NCBI GenBank assembly: GCA_021432605.1
Contig: MU271158.1
Span: forward strand, 372,001 to 436,000
Reading direction: 5' to 3'
From: Coniochaeta sp. PMI_546
Taxonomy: Eukaryota; Ascomycota; Sordariomycetes; Coniochaetales; Coniochaetaceae
Length of the DNA: 64,000 bases
This document shows, in pieces, positions 23,001-33,666 of the stretch. The first letter of the stretch is position 1. Each line of letters starts with the position of its first letter. The notes below the pieces were generated by a model, which did not search any database, was not told the origin of the DNA, and saw nothing but the letters and a program-made list of their open reading frames with translations. The position numbers and the translations under genes are program-made.

Positions 23001-23523
23001 TAGGGAGCAGTGACGGAGCACCGTTGCATCAGGCGTCTTGATGAGCGGTATGATCCAGTTGAACCAGCCTGATGGCAATGGGGGGCTGAGTTCACTGTGG
23101 GTTGTATGAGCATACATCCATCAGCCGATGACTGTGGCACTTACTGGGGTAATAAGATGCCCGGTATGGTTCTCGCAGCATAAACCCGAGGACACTTCGT
23201 CCGCAAGCAGAGGAACAGGATCAAACACACCGCCGAGTAGACAACGACCGGAATGAAGGTACCACCAAGCGATGTCAACGACGCCGAGTCCGACCCGGAA
23301 GACAGATGACTTAGAGTGCCGCCGTCCGAGCCATTTCTACCGGAGCCGACTCTGGGGTCGTCGGACTCATTCTATGAAGGAGCAGCATCAGTTAGCAACG
23401 TCGATATATAGGGGTGTCTCACTCAAGTGGACCGCTTCGGAACAATGGAACAAAGCAGCATACAAACAATTGTCTGCGAACAACGACATCGAGATGGCCC
23501 AGAGCCCAATCAGTCGCAGCCAT
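20053..23523 (-). CDS. CSC1/RSN1-type calcium-permeable stress-gated cation channel (DUF221/OSCA family)
   Basis: Well-supported exons are 23351-23145, 23094-21623, 21567-21172 and 21119-20053; a first exon 23523-23423 is tentative. The chain has one N-terminal helix (SLGGTFIPVVVYSAVCL), then RTIPGILLPHELSPPLPSGW. A second helix pair and the cytosolic PHM7-type region follow (TAMRLEKAEIALIKKANAAR, and WIPRNTKAL). The multi-helix pore block includes FWSIPSAFVGL and FTNMGVIAICYSCIAPLIL. The C-terminal PHM7 extracellular-type tail contains FLHPEVYEDYHILREMMP and YLKRGYFPPEMW. Family members are osmotically or mechanically gated cation channels of fungal membranes. The tail carries a duplicated 22-residue block. 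No ATG sits in frame directly before GRNGSDGG, so the true start is unresolved. The tentative exon gives about 1080 residues, slightly longer than usual. Confidence 0.82.
20572..20721 (-). repeat. 84-nt intragenic duplication in the channel tail
   Basis: Two diverged copies, 20721-20656 and 20637-20572, lie 84 nt apart in frame. Both encode PPEV-x-GG-TA-x-DYYN-x-EE-x-FGM. The nucleotide copies have diverged mostly at third positions, so the duplication is old and kept in frame. Confidence 0.7.
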
Positions 23524-24221
23524 TATTTTCGCGATGCATTCATAGCGCCGCGTCTTGTCTCATGCTGTGGCATTTTCTGGCGTCTTGTTTGGCAGAAGTG
23601 AGGAGAGTCAAGCCCAACTGGAGTGTCGACGACGAGGTCGTCTGTTGGCCTCGAATTCAGCTCGGCGCTTGTGCAAAGGGCTGGGGTTGACAGATCCCCG
23701 ATCAACGCCACTATTGGTGCTAGCGCCTCGTGTCACCGCCCCTATCGCCAATGCGGATTAGCACGCGGTGTCAGCTTGCTAGTGATTGGCGCGCAGAAGA
23801 TACTGTGACGCTAGCCAGCGGGATCTATCCGGCATTGCCATCTCCGCTCCTCGTTGACGGGATGACTTTCCGCAGCTCCACAACTTCAAACTCGAGGCCC
23901 TCATAATTATCATCTGAGGATCGCCAACAGCGCCTGCAAAACTGTCAAATGATTTTGCCGACAGCGTCTTGACATAGGAGCCACCTTCTATGAGCGATGC
24001 GACCTCAATGTGGCCCGCTGGCACCTCCAGCAAATCGTGGCAGACGATCGACTGATCACTGGTGATGGCCAAGATAGGAGGGCTCCAACGCGCATTTGCA
24101 ATGTTTTGGCATATCACAACAACGACGTTTTGATGCTGCATATCCTGATTATAGTACACTGCGGTGTATTCATAGGGAGCTGCAAAGGCAGATACCCCGT
24201 CGGTTGCTTGATCCAGTTATG
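23524..24221. other. Intergenic region, no gene seen
   Basis: Promoter of the channel gene and 3' flank of the AtaL-like gene, which points the same way. No supported coding sequence. Confidence 0.55.
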
Positions 24222-24803
24222 TCAAGCAATCTTGCCTTCCTCCACCAGCCGCCGGATGGTCTTGATACTGGATTCAACAGCTAGCTTTGCAGTCTCCAAG
24301 CCGGAATGTTAGCATAGTACCAGAATCAGGCCGAATCAGCCAAGGGGCGACCGTCGCCATACCTTCTTATGCCCTTCCTCCAGTTCCTTGGCTTTCGCGC
24401 TGCCTTGCTCCACTTCCGGGTGCCGCCACTCAAAGACATAAGACATGAACAGGTCATCCGGCTCGCCGCTTGGCCCAGAACTAACGAAATTGGAGATCCT
24501 CGATCCATCTTCCTGCTGGAAGTCGACTCGGCAAGGGGCGTAGTGATGGCAGACTTCCTTCACCGGAACATTTCCTCCCTTGGGTCCTGACCCTGCTGCA
24601 AACTTCACCGCCCTGGTGACAACCTCCTCTCCTGTCTCTGTGGTCTTCTCGTCTAACACTTCGCAATGCACAATGACGGGCACAAACTCTTCGGCGTGTC
24701 GAACCTTACGTTTCAGTCCTTGCCAGACCTGTGCGACTGACAAAGTTGGTGACTCGCCAGGCCGGTTAATGGGTGCCGTGTAGCCGAGATTGATGACGAC
24801 CAT
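24222..24803 (-). CDS. AtaL-like (DUF1857) START/SRPBCC-fold protein
   Basis: Two exons, 24803-24363 and 24293-24222, encoding 170 residues. The intron (GTATGG...GAG/ACT, branch GCTAAC) replaces an unrelated tail with KTAKLAVESSIKTIRRL and a final EEGKIA. This gives the helical C-terminus expected of the fold. The start VVINLGYTAPINRPG and the segment LTVAQVWQGL-like SVAQVWQGLKRKVRHAEEFV match the fungal DUF1857/AtaL family. That family is named after a protein of the acetylaranotin cluster but is common outside clusters. The fold is a ligand-binding helix-grip; no enzyme activity is established for most members. No signal peptide, so cytosolic. No biosynthetic cluster surrounds it here, so a housekeeping or detoxification role is as likely. 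Confidence 0.75.
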
Positions 24804-25426
24804 TGTTGAGGTTGCTGCCGTCTGATACGTGGCTTGTAGTTTGCAATAGAAGATATTTTACGATGGAGTCAGTTTGCTCAAGAAGTCATGTAATCGTAGG
24901 ATATTCAAAGCTCAAAGTTCAAAGGATAAACGACATGTATTCTGGTTGATGACGCCCACTGTGGAGAACCCTGAAGCGTAGTAATTAGTACCTAAGCTAC
25001 CTTACCTTATATTAGATTATATGAGGGGCACCGGAATGACCGGACAACCCCAACGGTGTTCTTCGTACTCAACGGTACAGTGAGATGAAACTATCGCGTC
25101 ATATGTCCTGACGCCGATGGTCTGTCTAAGGAGCATCAAGCAATGTAGTAATGTCGGTAAGACTTGCCTAAATTTTCGGGGTTAAGGTTGTACTGTTTGG
25201 GGTTATTGAAGAGGCAGGAACAGAGTGTGGCTGCCTGCATCACGTGTATGACGTGCATTTGTCGCGTTGATGATGCGGGGCAACTGCGGAGCCCGAAGTA
25301 GGAAGTCGCGGTTCACCAACGCGACTGAGCGGTGGAAGCGCCCAAACTTCCTTATCCCGACGACGACAACATACCCGCTCCCATATGACGTAGGTGCGGT
25401 GCACCTGATATCGATACAATGCAATC
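24804..25426. other. Divergent promoter region
   Basis: Shared upstream region of the AtaL-like gene (minus) and the large nuclear-type protein gene (plus). No coding sequence is supported. Confidence 0.6.
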
Positions 25427-28400
25427 ATGGCCCCTGGACAGCGTACCTTTACCATCGTGCCCAACCCGCTGGGCATGCAGGGCCTCGTCCAGCGTCCGGC
25501 AGGTGAAGGAGTACCCAATCACCGGCCCATGACATCAAAGCAAGCCCAGAAGCTCCATCGACAAGCTACCAGATTGCCGAAAAGGACCAAAGCCGAACAA
25601 GCCGAGTATGAGAGGGAGCAAAAAAGGCTTATCAAAGAAGAGGACGAGAAACGAAGGGCATCCAACAAAGCTCGTATGCTCCGGGAGCGGAAGAAAGAGA
25701 AGGAACAGAATTTAATCGAGGCGAAGAAGCGCAAGGGACTGCCTATTGTCGATGTCCGTCCTAGCCAGGATCTTATAACCCGCTTTGTCCGGGGCAATGG
25801 GACCGACAAGAAGAGGCACGTCTCTGGAGCGCCGGTGCGGCTTGAGGCGGTCCGAGAAGAGTCTCCAGCCTGTGACTCGGCTACAGAGACAGCGGCGGAC
25901 GAAGACGTATACCACCCAGCAGATGAGAAAGCAGAGGGATCAGATGACCATGTTCAAGCTCCTGAAACTCCGGCCGAGCCGTCATCAAATCCGGCGAAGC
26001 GGCTGCGGAAAGACCTGAACGAGGCTGGCAAGCCCAGTGTTTGTGCTGTTCAAAGTCCTCGCCCATCTCAGAGAGCTAGTAGGACAGCAGTCTCTGCCTT
26101 GAGAATGCTTGATGCGAGGTCACGGGAGAGCAGCCTTGATGTCGACGATCCAGCCGTCGAGGACCTTCTGAGGACGCAAATCCTGGAAGAGTCCGTCTCT
26201 GCGGCTAATAGCTCCACTATTCAGCAACGTTCACCGGCTCAGAGCGTGGATATCACTTCAAGACCGGAATTGCCCTTGGGTAAAGAGAATATTCCACCGG
26301 TATCGAGCGCTGTTGATACGACACAGCGCTGGGTCAATAAGTCACTTCCGAAATGGGCACAGGTGCAACCACCTATGCAACCCAGTTCACCTATGGACGT
26401 TACTGCGATCTCTCCAAGAAGCAACGCTCGTAGATGCCATATTCAAGAGCCTGACAACTACAAAGGGCCGCCTGTGCCAGGTTTATCACCCCCTTTGCCA
26501 ACAACGCAGTCTTCGGTGGTGAAGTCGCCCCAAGCCCAAACCTCTGTTCAGCGCCGACACACGCGAGATACTGTTTCGGCTGCTCCAAAATCCTCAAGCT
26601 ACGCGACTGATTTGATCGAAGGCATAATGTGTCAGACTCCAATCGGTGCCGCTACAGTCAATACCCGTGGAGCCATCAAAGGGGCCAACCAACAAGAGTG
26701 TCCGGAACCACGCGTGTCGAGGGCGCCAGGACTGATGATAGGTACGTCTGCTAAAGGCGAGTCTCGGGGGCCGCGTTTCCACCCGTCGGCCGAGCGTCAG
26801 CCGTTTCAGAATGCCACTACCAATGTCCGGAAATCGGCGACCAATGGTACCAACCCGCGTGATGCCTTGACGCCGGGACCACCAAAAGTGTCCTTTACCA
26901 GGTCACTTGCGGCAGTAGACCAGAATGTCATGCCTCCGCCGCCGGCGCCATCGAATCGCTTCAAGCGACCGGCTCAGGAGAGCGTCGGGCCCAAGTTCCT
27001 ATCAAAGCACCTTCAAAGTCCGCAACCTCGTCCTCCGCTAGCAAACCCAGGACATAAAGCAGGGCAAGAGCTGGGGAGCATAGCTCGCGAATCGGTGTTG
27101 CCATCAAGCACCCAGTTATTTGTTCTCTCTCACTTGGAAGACATCTTACCAAGCCCTTCGCAAGAGTTGAGAGAATTGCAAGATACCACACCACCTCGAC
27201 AGGCAACATCTAGGCCACAGCCATCGTTTTGGAAGCCTCCACCAAGGTTTCCGGCTTCTTCCATAAGGACACTACACCGGCTAAGCCCCCACCCACCACA
27301 GCAACTCAAGGCTCCGCGGCCTGGACAGCCGACAACAACAGTAGCTCCCGTCCTTCAAATACGACAGACCATAGAGCCGGCGTTTCCCTTCTTCTCAACG
27401 CAGGATTTGATGCTCTCCTCCCAGGATATCAGGGATTTGGAAGATGGAACAGACACACCAAGCAAACTTCCCAGCAAAGAGAGTCATAGCAAGCCGTCAC
27501 ATACGACTGCAGTTTCTCAGTGGAGAGAGCCACCTCCAAGACCCGAACAATCTCGAGTTGACGATTTTATATACCCTTGGAAGCTTGCTGGACAAGGCCG
27601 TGCTGAAGTCGTTGCTCAACGGCTGACTGTCAGCCCGGAGCTCCAAGGCCATTCACAGCATCCGCAAGCCTCCCGATATGCGCGTCAAAAATCGCAACCG
27701 CGGACACCTGTGTGTTCCTCAGATCCGTCCGCCAAAGCATCTCAGTTCCAGGTGTCACAGCCTCAATCCAGCAGCCTGAACCCGGCGCGGAGCAATCCTT
27801 CTCTGGCCCATGTGGGGTCCGTCAGTCAGAGGAGTCTGCGATCCTCACCACGCGCGCAGTCATGCAACACACAAGTCGCAGAAGTAGCCTCACAGAATCA
27901 TGCGTCGTCGAAACCATCAGCCTCCGCGCGGAATAGGCCATCTCTGTCCTCGTATGACAAGGAAAATCAGCAAGGAAGCGGTAACAACTCGCAGACTGAC
28001 AAGGAGGAACCTCATGTCCTTGTAGGCTCTCCAAATCATAGATCACCCAAGCCCTCGGCGTCACCGCAGAAAGGACGGTTCTTCACGGCCAGCAACGAGG
28101 CCATCCAGCTGGCAATGGAGAAGAGCATGCGAACACACAGGGAAGAGCAGCGCAGGCGCGAGGCCGAACAGCGAGCTCTCGAGCTACTTCGGCAGGAAGT
28201 CTCTCAGGCGGAAGGGGATGACGAGCAAGAAGATGTCGAGGAGAAGAATGACGAAGTGGAGGACGATGCGGCAGCTCTTCGAAAGGTGCGGGAGGTGGAG
28301 GAGGACGAGGAAGTGGACCTGCTCGACGAGCTCGGTTGGGATATCGAAACAGAGATGGAAGAACAGCTTCTCATCGAGGAGCGAGAGGACAAGCGGGAGG

Positions 28401-28621
28401 CCACGCGAGACATATTCGAGCTGGAGGATGATCTTGACGAAGAGCTGCTTGCGGCGGAATATGATATGGTTGACATACAGCCGCCGCCGTGCGTGCTGCT
28501 GGGGCCGGGCGCTGCTGGCTTCGAGCAGGAGGAGCCTGGGGCAGGGGCCGTCGTAGCGTCGCAGGAGACGGACTACGGGGATTTAGATGTCACAGTGGAG
28601 GACTTGGGCGACTACTTGTGA
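25427..28621 (+). CDS. Large hydrophilic nuclear-type protein of unknown function
   Basis: Single-exon frame of 1064 codons, by far the longest uninterrupted frame here, so certainly a gene. It has no signal peptide or membrane helix. Residues 35-105 are a highly charged helical, basic segment (KRLIKEEDEKRR, RERKKEKE, EAKKRKG) that could act as a nuclear localisation signal and coiled coil. PSQDLITRFVRGNG follows. The middle (about 150-900) is Pro/Ser/Gln-rich and probably disordered. Two related short motifs occur: SSTQLFVLSHLEDIL near residue 560 and FSTQDLMLSSQDIRDLE near 654. The C-terminal 150 residues are strongly acidic, with a helical stretch EAIQLAMEKSMRTHREEQ and repeated Glu/Asp. 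I do not recognise the protein. The layout suggests a chromatin, replication or repair scaffold, which is inference from composition only. Confidence 0.8.
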   Translation: MAPGQRTFTIVPNPLGMQGLVQRPAGEGVPNHRPMTSKQAQKLHRQATRLPKRTKAEQAEYEREQKRLIKEEDEKRRASNKARMLRERKKEKEQNLIEAKKRKGLPIVDVRPSQDLITRFVRGNGTDKKRHVSGAPVRLEAVREESPACDSATETAADEDVYHPADEKAEGSDDHVQAPETPAEPSSNPAKRLRKDLNEAGKPSVCAVQSPRPSQRASRTAVSALRMLDARSRESSLDVDDPAVEDLLRTQILEESVSAANSSTIQQRSPAQSVDITSRPELPLGKENIPPVSSAVDTTQRWVNKSLPKWAQVQPPMQPSSPMDVTAISPRSNARRCHIQEPDNYKGPPVPGLSPPLPTTQSSVVKSPQAQTSVQRRHTRDTVSAAPKSSSYATDLIEGIMCQTPIGAATVNTRGAIKGANQQECPEPRVSRAPGLMIGTSAKGESRGPRFHPSAERQPFQNATTNVRKSATNGTNPRDALTPGPPKVSFTRSLAAVDQNVMPPPPAPSNRFKRPAQESVGPKFLSKHLQSPQPRPPLANPGHKAGQELGSIARESVLPSSTQLFVLSHLEDILPSPSQELRELQDTTPPRQATSRPQPSFWKPPPRFPASSIRTLHRLSPHPPQQLKAPRPGQPTTTVAPVLQIRQTIEPAFPFFSTQDLMLSSQDIRDLEDGTDTPSKLPSKESHSKPSHTTAVSQWREPPPRPEQSRVDDFIYPWKLAGQGRAEVVAQRLTVSPELQGHSQHPQASRYARQKSQPRTPVCSSDPSAKASQFQVSQPQSSSLNPARSNPSLAHVGSVSQRSLRSSPRAQSCNTQVAEVASQNHASSKPSASARNRPSLSSYDKENQQGSGNNSQTDKEEPHVLVGSPNHRSPKPSASPQKGRFFTASNEAIQLAMEKSMRTHREEQRRREAEQRALELLRQEVSQAEGDDEQEDVEEKNDEVEDDAAALRKVREVEEDEEVDLLDELGWDIETEMEEQLLIEEREDKREATRDIFELEDDLDEELLAAEYDMVDIQPPPCVLLGPGAAGFEQEEPGAGAVVASQETDYGDLDVTVEDLGDYL

Positions 28622-28973
28622 CCGGCCTGTCCTCTCGTTGATGTTCTGCGGCAGGAATCATGTCAGGGACGCGAGATGATGCCGCGAAATGAGTTCACGA
28701 ATAATTGGAAAAGAACATTGATACCCTGGAAGTCACTGCATTCTGGGTCCTCCGAGTACTCAAACAAGTATGAATTTGTTGTCACATATGAGACCGCATA
28801 ACGTGGTCAACCACAGATACTGGTTATTTCCGTTGACTACCCTTGAGCAGTCCGAGCCGGTCATCAGACTCTCGGCCATTATAATCATAACAGTCATACA
28901 ATCCTTGAGCATCCACGTCACTCTCAGCCTTAGCTAGTCCTCAACTTCCTCAAACCCGATCAGCCCTCGCAGG
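28622..28973. other. Intergenic region between converging genes
   Basis: Contains the 3' flanks of two genes. No coding sequence seen. Confidence 0.65.
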
Positions 28974-29539
28974 CTACGCACCCTCCCACGCCAAACCCCC
29001 TTCTGCCGCACCCGACTTCCCTCTCTGCCCCTTGGCCGCCTGGTCCTTATCAAAGGCATTATCCCTCACATACCCCTCGACGGTGCTCTGCCCCTTGCTC
29101 GTGGCGCCCACGCCCTCGAGGCCCGTCCCCTCCCTCTTGTTCTTACCCGCGTGGGCGCCGTGCACCTCGCGGCTGGTCTGGCCATGCACGGGCCTCCCCT
29201 CCTGGACCCCGTGGGCGCCGTGGAGGTCCCTGGAGGTCGAGGCCGGGTAGTCGACTACGGTACCCTCTGTGGGGGTGTCATAGGTGTTCATCGGCTGGAA
29301 GGTGGATTCCTTGGGGGCCGTGCCGGGCGGGTAGGTCTCGGCGTGGAACTCGTGGACGGCCGCCTTGCCTTGCTCGTTGCCGGGTTTGTGCTGGGTTACT
29401 TTGTGTCAGTTGGATGTCAGTTGTGGTTAAAGATGGGAGAGGAACAACCTACCCATGGGCCGCCATGTGTCTGCGTTGGGTGTACTTTGGCGTGGAACTG
29501 GCCCTGGTGGTCGAGCGAGTTTGGGTTTGTGGAAGTCAT
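28974..29539 (-). CDS. Small hydrophilic conserved fungal protein (stress/LEA-like composition)
   Basis: Two exons, 29539-29453 and 29390-28974, encoding 167 residues. The intron runs GTAGGT to ACCCAG and joins HGGPW to HKPGNEQGKAAVHEF. The earlier AAG acceptor would give an immediate stop, so it was rejected. The protein has no hydrophobic segment and is rich in Gly, His, Glu, Lys and Thr. It carries near repeats around HGAHG, VHGQTS and VHGAHAGKNKREG, and ends KGQRGKSGAAEGG. HAETYPPGTAPKEST looks like the conserved core of a fungal family of small unstructured proteins often expressed in stress or conidiation, recalled without certainty. Composition suggests a desiccation- or osmotic-stress protector; function is not established. 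Confidence 0.7.
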
Positions 29540-31153
29540 GATAGTTGATGTGACGATGTGTTTGTTCTGTATGTGGATTGAGAATGATAGATATGGAGGA
29601 ATTGCACGATGGACTGAAGCTATTCAATGATTTATGGCTTTATATGGCGAAAAGCTGATCGCGTGATGGCGAGCAGTCATGAACTTATATGAAGCTCTGG
29701 CGGGGTGTAAGTCCCCTATGACATCAAGCATGCATCATCCTCTCGCCATGATGTACAGGTACACCGCACCAGCACGCAATCTGCCCAGATATCTATCATC
29801 ACCTAGCTCTAATCTTTCCTGTGTAAGATGGAGATATTCAGTGAGGTTGCTGATCTGGAAAGTATCCCTGGGTGCCTGAGCTGAAGCTCGATCGATGTGC
29901 TTGGCCAACTAAAGTTCAGAATCCGTCCACAACAAATCGCACGCAATGTCATTGAAACATTGTTTCCTTTCTGCGATCGCCTATTTTCGGGGGAGGGCAA
30001 AAGTCTGTAGCATTCACGGGTCGTCTTCGAGATGAGGGAAGCAGACAGCAGCTGTCTCTTGCGAAGGTCACGCGAATTGACAAGCCAGACACATTTGACC
30101 ATTGCGCAGGCCTTGATACTGGACTATAGGGGGATGAGACCTCTGACGACGTTCGTCTCGACCTGTCGATCCAGACCCGCTGGCCCAAGGTCTGCTGGAC
30201 GTTGCCTGTCTCTAGAACTGAAATTGGAGGGATGGGATGGCCGATACGATCCACGTCATGGCAGCGGTTTTGTGACATATCATATGTCCAAGACAATATC
30301 CTCCTTGAGCAGTCCAGGACCGTATAAACCAGTCAGCCAGTTTCTATGTCCGAATTCGTACGCTCAGATCCGGTTTAATATGTCTTGGTACTCCTCTCGT
30401 AAGGATTGCGGCCCTTTCACGTGGCCTTTCTCGAGGAGTCACGAGCCTACTCGCCAGCATGTCCATGCCGGACGACCGGCAATGTGACTTGGCCCAGAGG
30501 TTCGAAACGGATTTCCCTTGCAGACGGCAAGGCTCAGTTTTTGCGATTATTGAAACAAATCCTTCTGTGCGCCTGTCATAAAATCGACGGCCAGTAGTCA
30601 GTGATTGCCTTCTATATGTCCATGTTGCAGAGCTGCCGGCGGCGAAACTCGTATTTGCGAGCTCCAAATCTAATCAGGCAGCAGAAGTCTGAGTGGATGG
30701 GACGAGTCTGCCACAGAGGGTATGCAACAATGAGGTCCTCTGGCATGACTTTATAAATCAGTCTGTCGATGTGCTTCAAGACACGTTAGTTATGGTCAGG
30801 CGGAGTATGAAGGTCAAGGTGCCGGCCGGAAGCCCATGTTTGCTCGCGTATCCGGTTCCAATTACCGAAATGGCGGAGGTAATCATTAGCCGACGCCCGC
30901 AGTGTTTGTGTGGGTCCCCGGCGCTGTCGGTGAAGCGCACACCGAGGAGGAAACAAACCGACGGCGATGACTTTGGTTTCTTGCACTACAACATTCGATC
31001 AGAAATTCTAGGTACCCAGATAACCCAGTCGTGGTGGGCCGACGCCGTTTGGAACTACGCGCTCACTGTACAGGTCAACATTCACACGTACACGTGGGTC
31101 GAACTGATTCTTAGACAAAACAGACTTGTCAACTCCTCGTCAATAGCCGAACA
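29540..31153. other. Divergent intergenic region, no supported gene
   Basis: Upstream of both the hydrophilic protein (minus) and the Zn2Cys6 factor (plus). The longest frame here, 30693-31277 plus strand, overlaps the start of the Zn2Cys6 gene in another frame and shows no domain. Confidence 0.55.
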
Positions 31154-33666
31154 ATGGCATCCGACTCGGGAATTGGGAAGGAAAAGCGGGCATCTCGGGC
31201 TTGCCTGGCATGCCGCACAAGGAAGACGAGATGCAACCTGTAGGTTACAACTCGAGGTAGTCGTCGAGCGACGATAGGCTAATAACATTTGCAGCGGCGA
31301 TTCTGACGGCGCTCCTCCGTGCCGAAGATGCGCCCAGGAGCAGCAGGAGTGCATCTTGGTCAAATCACGCCGCGGTGGACGCCGCGTCAAGAGGTCTCTG
31401 GCCGTATCAAACGGCTCGTCGTTGCCGCCTCCGCAGACACCGACCTTGAGCCATGTAGCGGAGAGCAACGCTTCGTGCGCCGCCGAAGCTACCCCTTCTA
31501 CCACCGGCCCGCCAGATGATCGGTGGCAGTCTCGTCCTGCCACGTCGCCACGGCAGCACCTGCGCCAGTGGGATGACGGATGGCAGGAGACCACCTCGGG
31601 CTCTACCACCCTACGACGGCAGTCTTCTGCCGCCAGCGACATCGAGAACCACATCGCGTCTGCTGATCTGCTCAATCCTTCTGACGCTCTTGATCTTCTT
31701 GCTCAGGTAGCCGATCGCGATGCTGCGGAGAGCCGCGGAGACCTGCTGCAACATGTCAACCGAAACAGCACACGGAAGGGCATATCTCAGCCAATGAACC
31801 CCCAATCAGCCATATTCCCGCCGATCGCGGACGGGTATCTCGCCGTCGCCGATGTGTTGCCTCTGCTGAAACAGTATGTGTCGGCTTTTGATAGTTAATC
31901 ATGAGATGTGTAAAGCATTATATTGACAAGACCTCCAGCTACCACGAGAAATACCACCCATACTTCCCCATAGCCCACAAGGACATCTTCATGAGCGATG
32001 ACGTCCTGCAATGGGTTGACAAGGAACCGCACCTCCTCACAGCAGTCCTCACCGTTGCTTCCAAGGACGAGCCATCTTGGGCAGCCATACACGAGGCATG
32101 CTCTAAGCACATGGAGACACTGATCTCCAAGCTGATATACAGGGGCTCGACAACGGTTGGTGCTGTCGAGGCTCTACTGATTTTGGCCGAATGGGCGCCG
32201 CAACGGCTCCAAGAGAAGCCAACCATCGGCCGTGGAGAGGAAGACCAAGGTGCCTGGATGCAAGTCGGGGTTGCCATCAGGCTGGGGTATTTGCAGAGAC
32301 TTGAGCAGACTGGACTGTTGCAAGCGAAGGATCCGAAGCCGGATGGGTTTAGTCGAAAACAACTTGCTTGGGCGGGTAAGTCATCCTGATTATCAAATGC
32401 CAGGGCCCACGTAACAGAGGCTTACAGCTCGCAGCTTGCTATATGAGCGACAGACATGTGTCAATCCGTCTCGGCAAAGGCTTCTGGTCTCGGGGACCAG
32501 GTCCTTCCACAATCCTGCGCGCTGCCGACTTCCCGACTCTACAAGCGCAGCAGATGGGCTCGGATGACCTCTCGCTGCTCTTCCAAGCTCATTTGGAGCT
32601 GACGCAGCTCTTCGGCAATGCGCACGACATCCTGTACTCGTCCACAAGTCATCGAGAGCACCTGTATCTCGGCGGAGAGTACGTTCGATACATTGTAAGC
32701 AATTTCGAACGTCTGCATGTCAATCGTGGCTGACTTGGGGCAGGATGACTTCACATCCACGTTGCGAAAGTGGAAACTAGTATGGGGGAGTCTGAGCTGT
32801 GAGTTATCCCCATCATCAATGTCATCATGATCATCATCATCATCATGTCCTGGGTTCACCTTGGCTGTGTGCTGACACTTCCAGTCACGCCCCACGTAAA
32901 AGCAACCCTCATCCTCTCCTACGACTTCCTCCGCCTCTACATCAACGCCTTCGCCTTCCAAGCCACCATCAACCGGGCCATGGCCCGCGCCCGGCAGAAC
33001 TCGTCCACCTCCGCCAAGTCCGGCCCGCTCTTCTCCGACGTCGCCGGCAGCTGCGACGCCCGCTTCATCTACGAGTCCATCGACGCCGCCAACTCCCTCC
33101 TCGGCACGCTCAACAGCTTCATCGACCCCGTCACCGGCCTGCGCTACATGCCGATCAAGTACTACCTCTACGTCATCTACGCCGCCGTGTTCCTCTTCAA
33201 GTCCCGGCTGGCGGGCGCCCTGGGCCGAGAGGCGAGCAGCAGCGTCCGGCGGACCATAAACGTCACCATCGACCGACTGCAGCGGTCCTCCGTCAGCCCG
33301 GACAGTATCGGGAACAGATACGCCCGCTCCCTGTATCTCCTCTGGCGCAAGACGCCCCAGAGCGTAGTGGAGAAGCAGCAGGGCGACTCGGCGCAGATAC
33401 CGGCCGGCGGCCAGGCGGCGCTCGACCCCGCGATAACGGGGGGCAACCAGTCGGGTGGCGGTGGTCCGTCACGGGGTCCGGAGCTGAGTGGCTTCTCCTG
33501 GCGGGATCTGGATGCCCTCGGCCAGTTCATCACTAACGACCTGAGCGTAACGGACAGTATGCTCGCCAGCCCGAGTTTCAACTCTGACCAGACGGGACCG
33601 GGCCTCGATCCTGGGACGAACGAGTGGTATGACCTTCTCTGGTCGGGGACGGACGTGGTGTTCTAG
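31154..33666 (+). CDS. Zn2Cys6 binuclear-cluster transcription factor
   Basis: Six exons: 31154-31239, 31295-31873, 31939-32375, 32435-32694, 32744-32798 and 32885-33666, encoding 732 residues. The zinc cluster is C17-x2-C20-x6-C27-x10-C38-x2-C41-x6-C48, split by intron 1 just after C27. A basic linker follows (KSRRGGRRVKR). Residues 215-560 match the fungal-specific regulatory domain: LLKHYHEKYHPYFPI, LLTAVLTVAS, EALLILAEW, then RLGYLQRLEQ, and CYMSDRHVSIRLGKGFWSRGPGP. The C-terminal helical region (ILSYDFLRLYINAFAFQ) is typical too. Introns fall where families usually have them and each splice restores a motif. It should act in the nucleus as a sequence-specific regulator; targets are unknown. 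Intron 5 contains a CAT/ATC microsatellite. Confidence 0.92.
32811..32847 (+). repeat. ATC/CAT microsatellite inside intron 5 of the Zn2Cys6 gene
   Basis: Runs of CATCAT and ATCATC with minor interruptions occupy almost half of the 86-nt intron 32799-32884. Length changes would not alter the protein unless the branch point were affected. Confidence 0.7.

Noticed and set aside
30693-31277. 194-codon plus-strand frame
   Set aside because: Overlaps the true start of the Zn2Cys6 gene in another frame; no domain, and its 3' part is the zinc cluster in the wrong frame.
32799-33536. 245-codon plus-strand frame rich in His, Pro and Arg
   Set aside because: Shifted-frame shadow of the last exon of the Zn2Cys6 gene; starts in the intron microsatellite.
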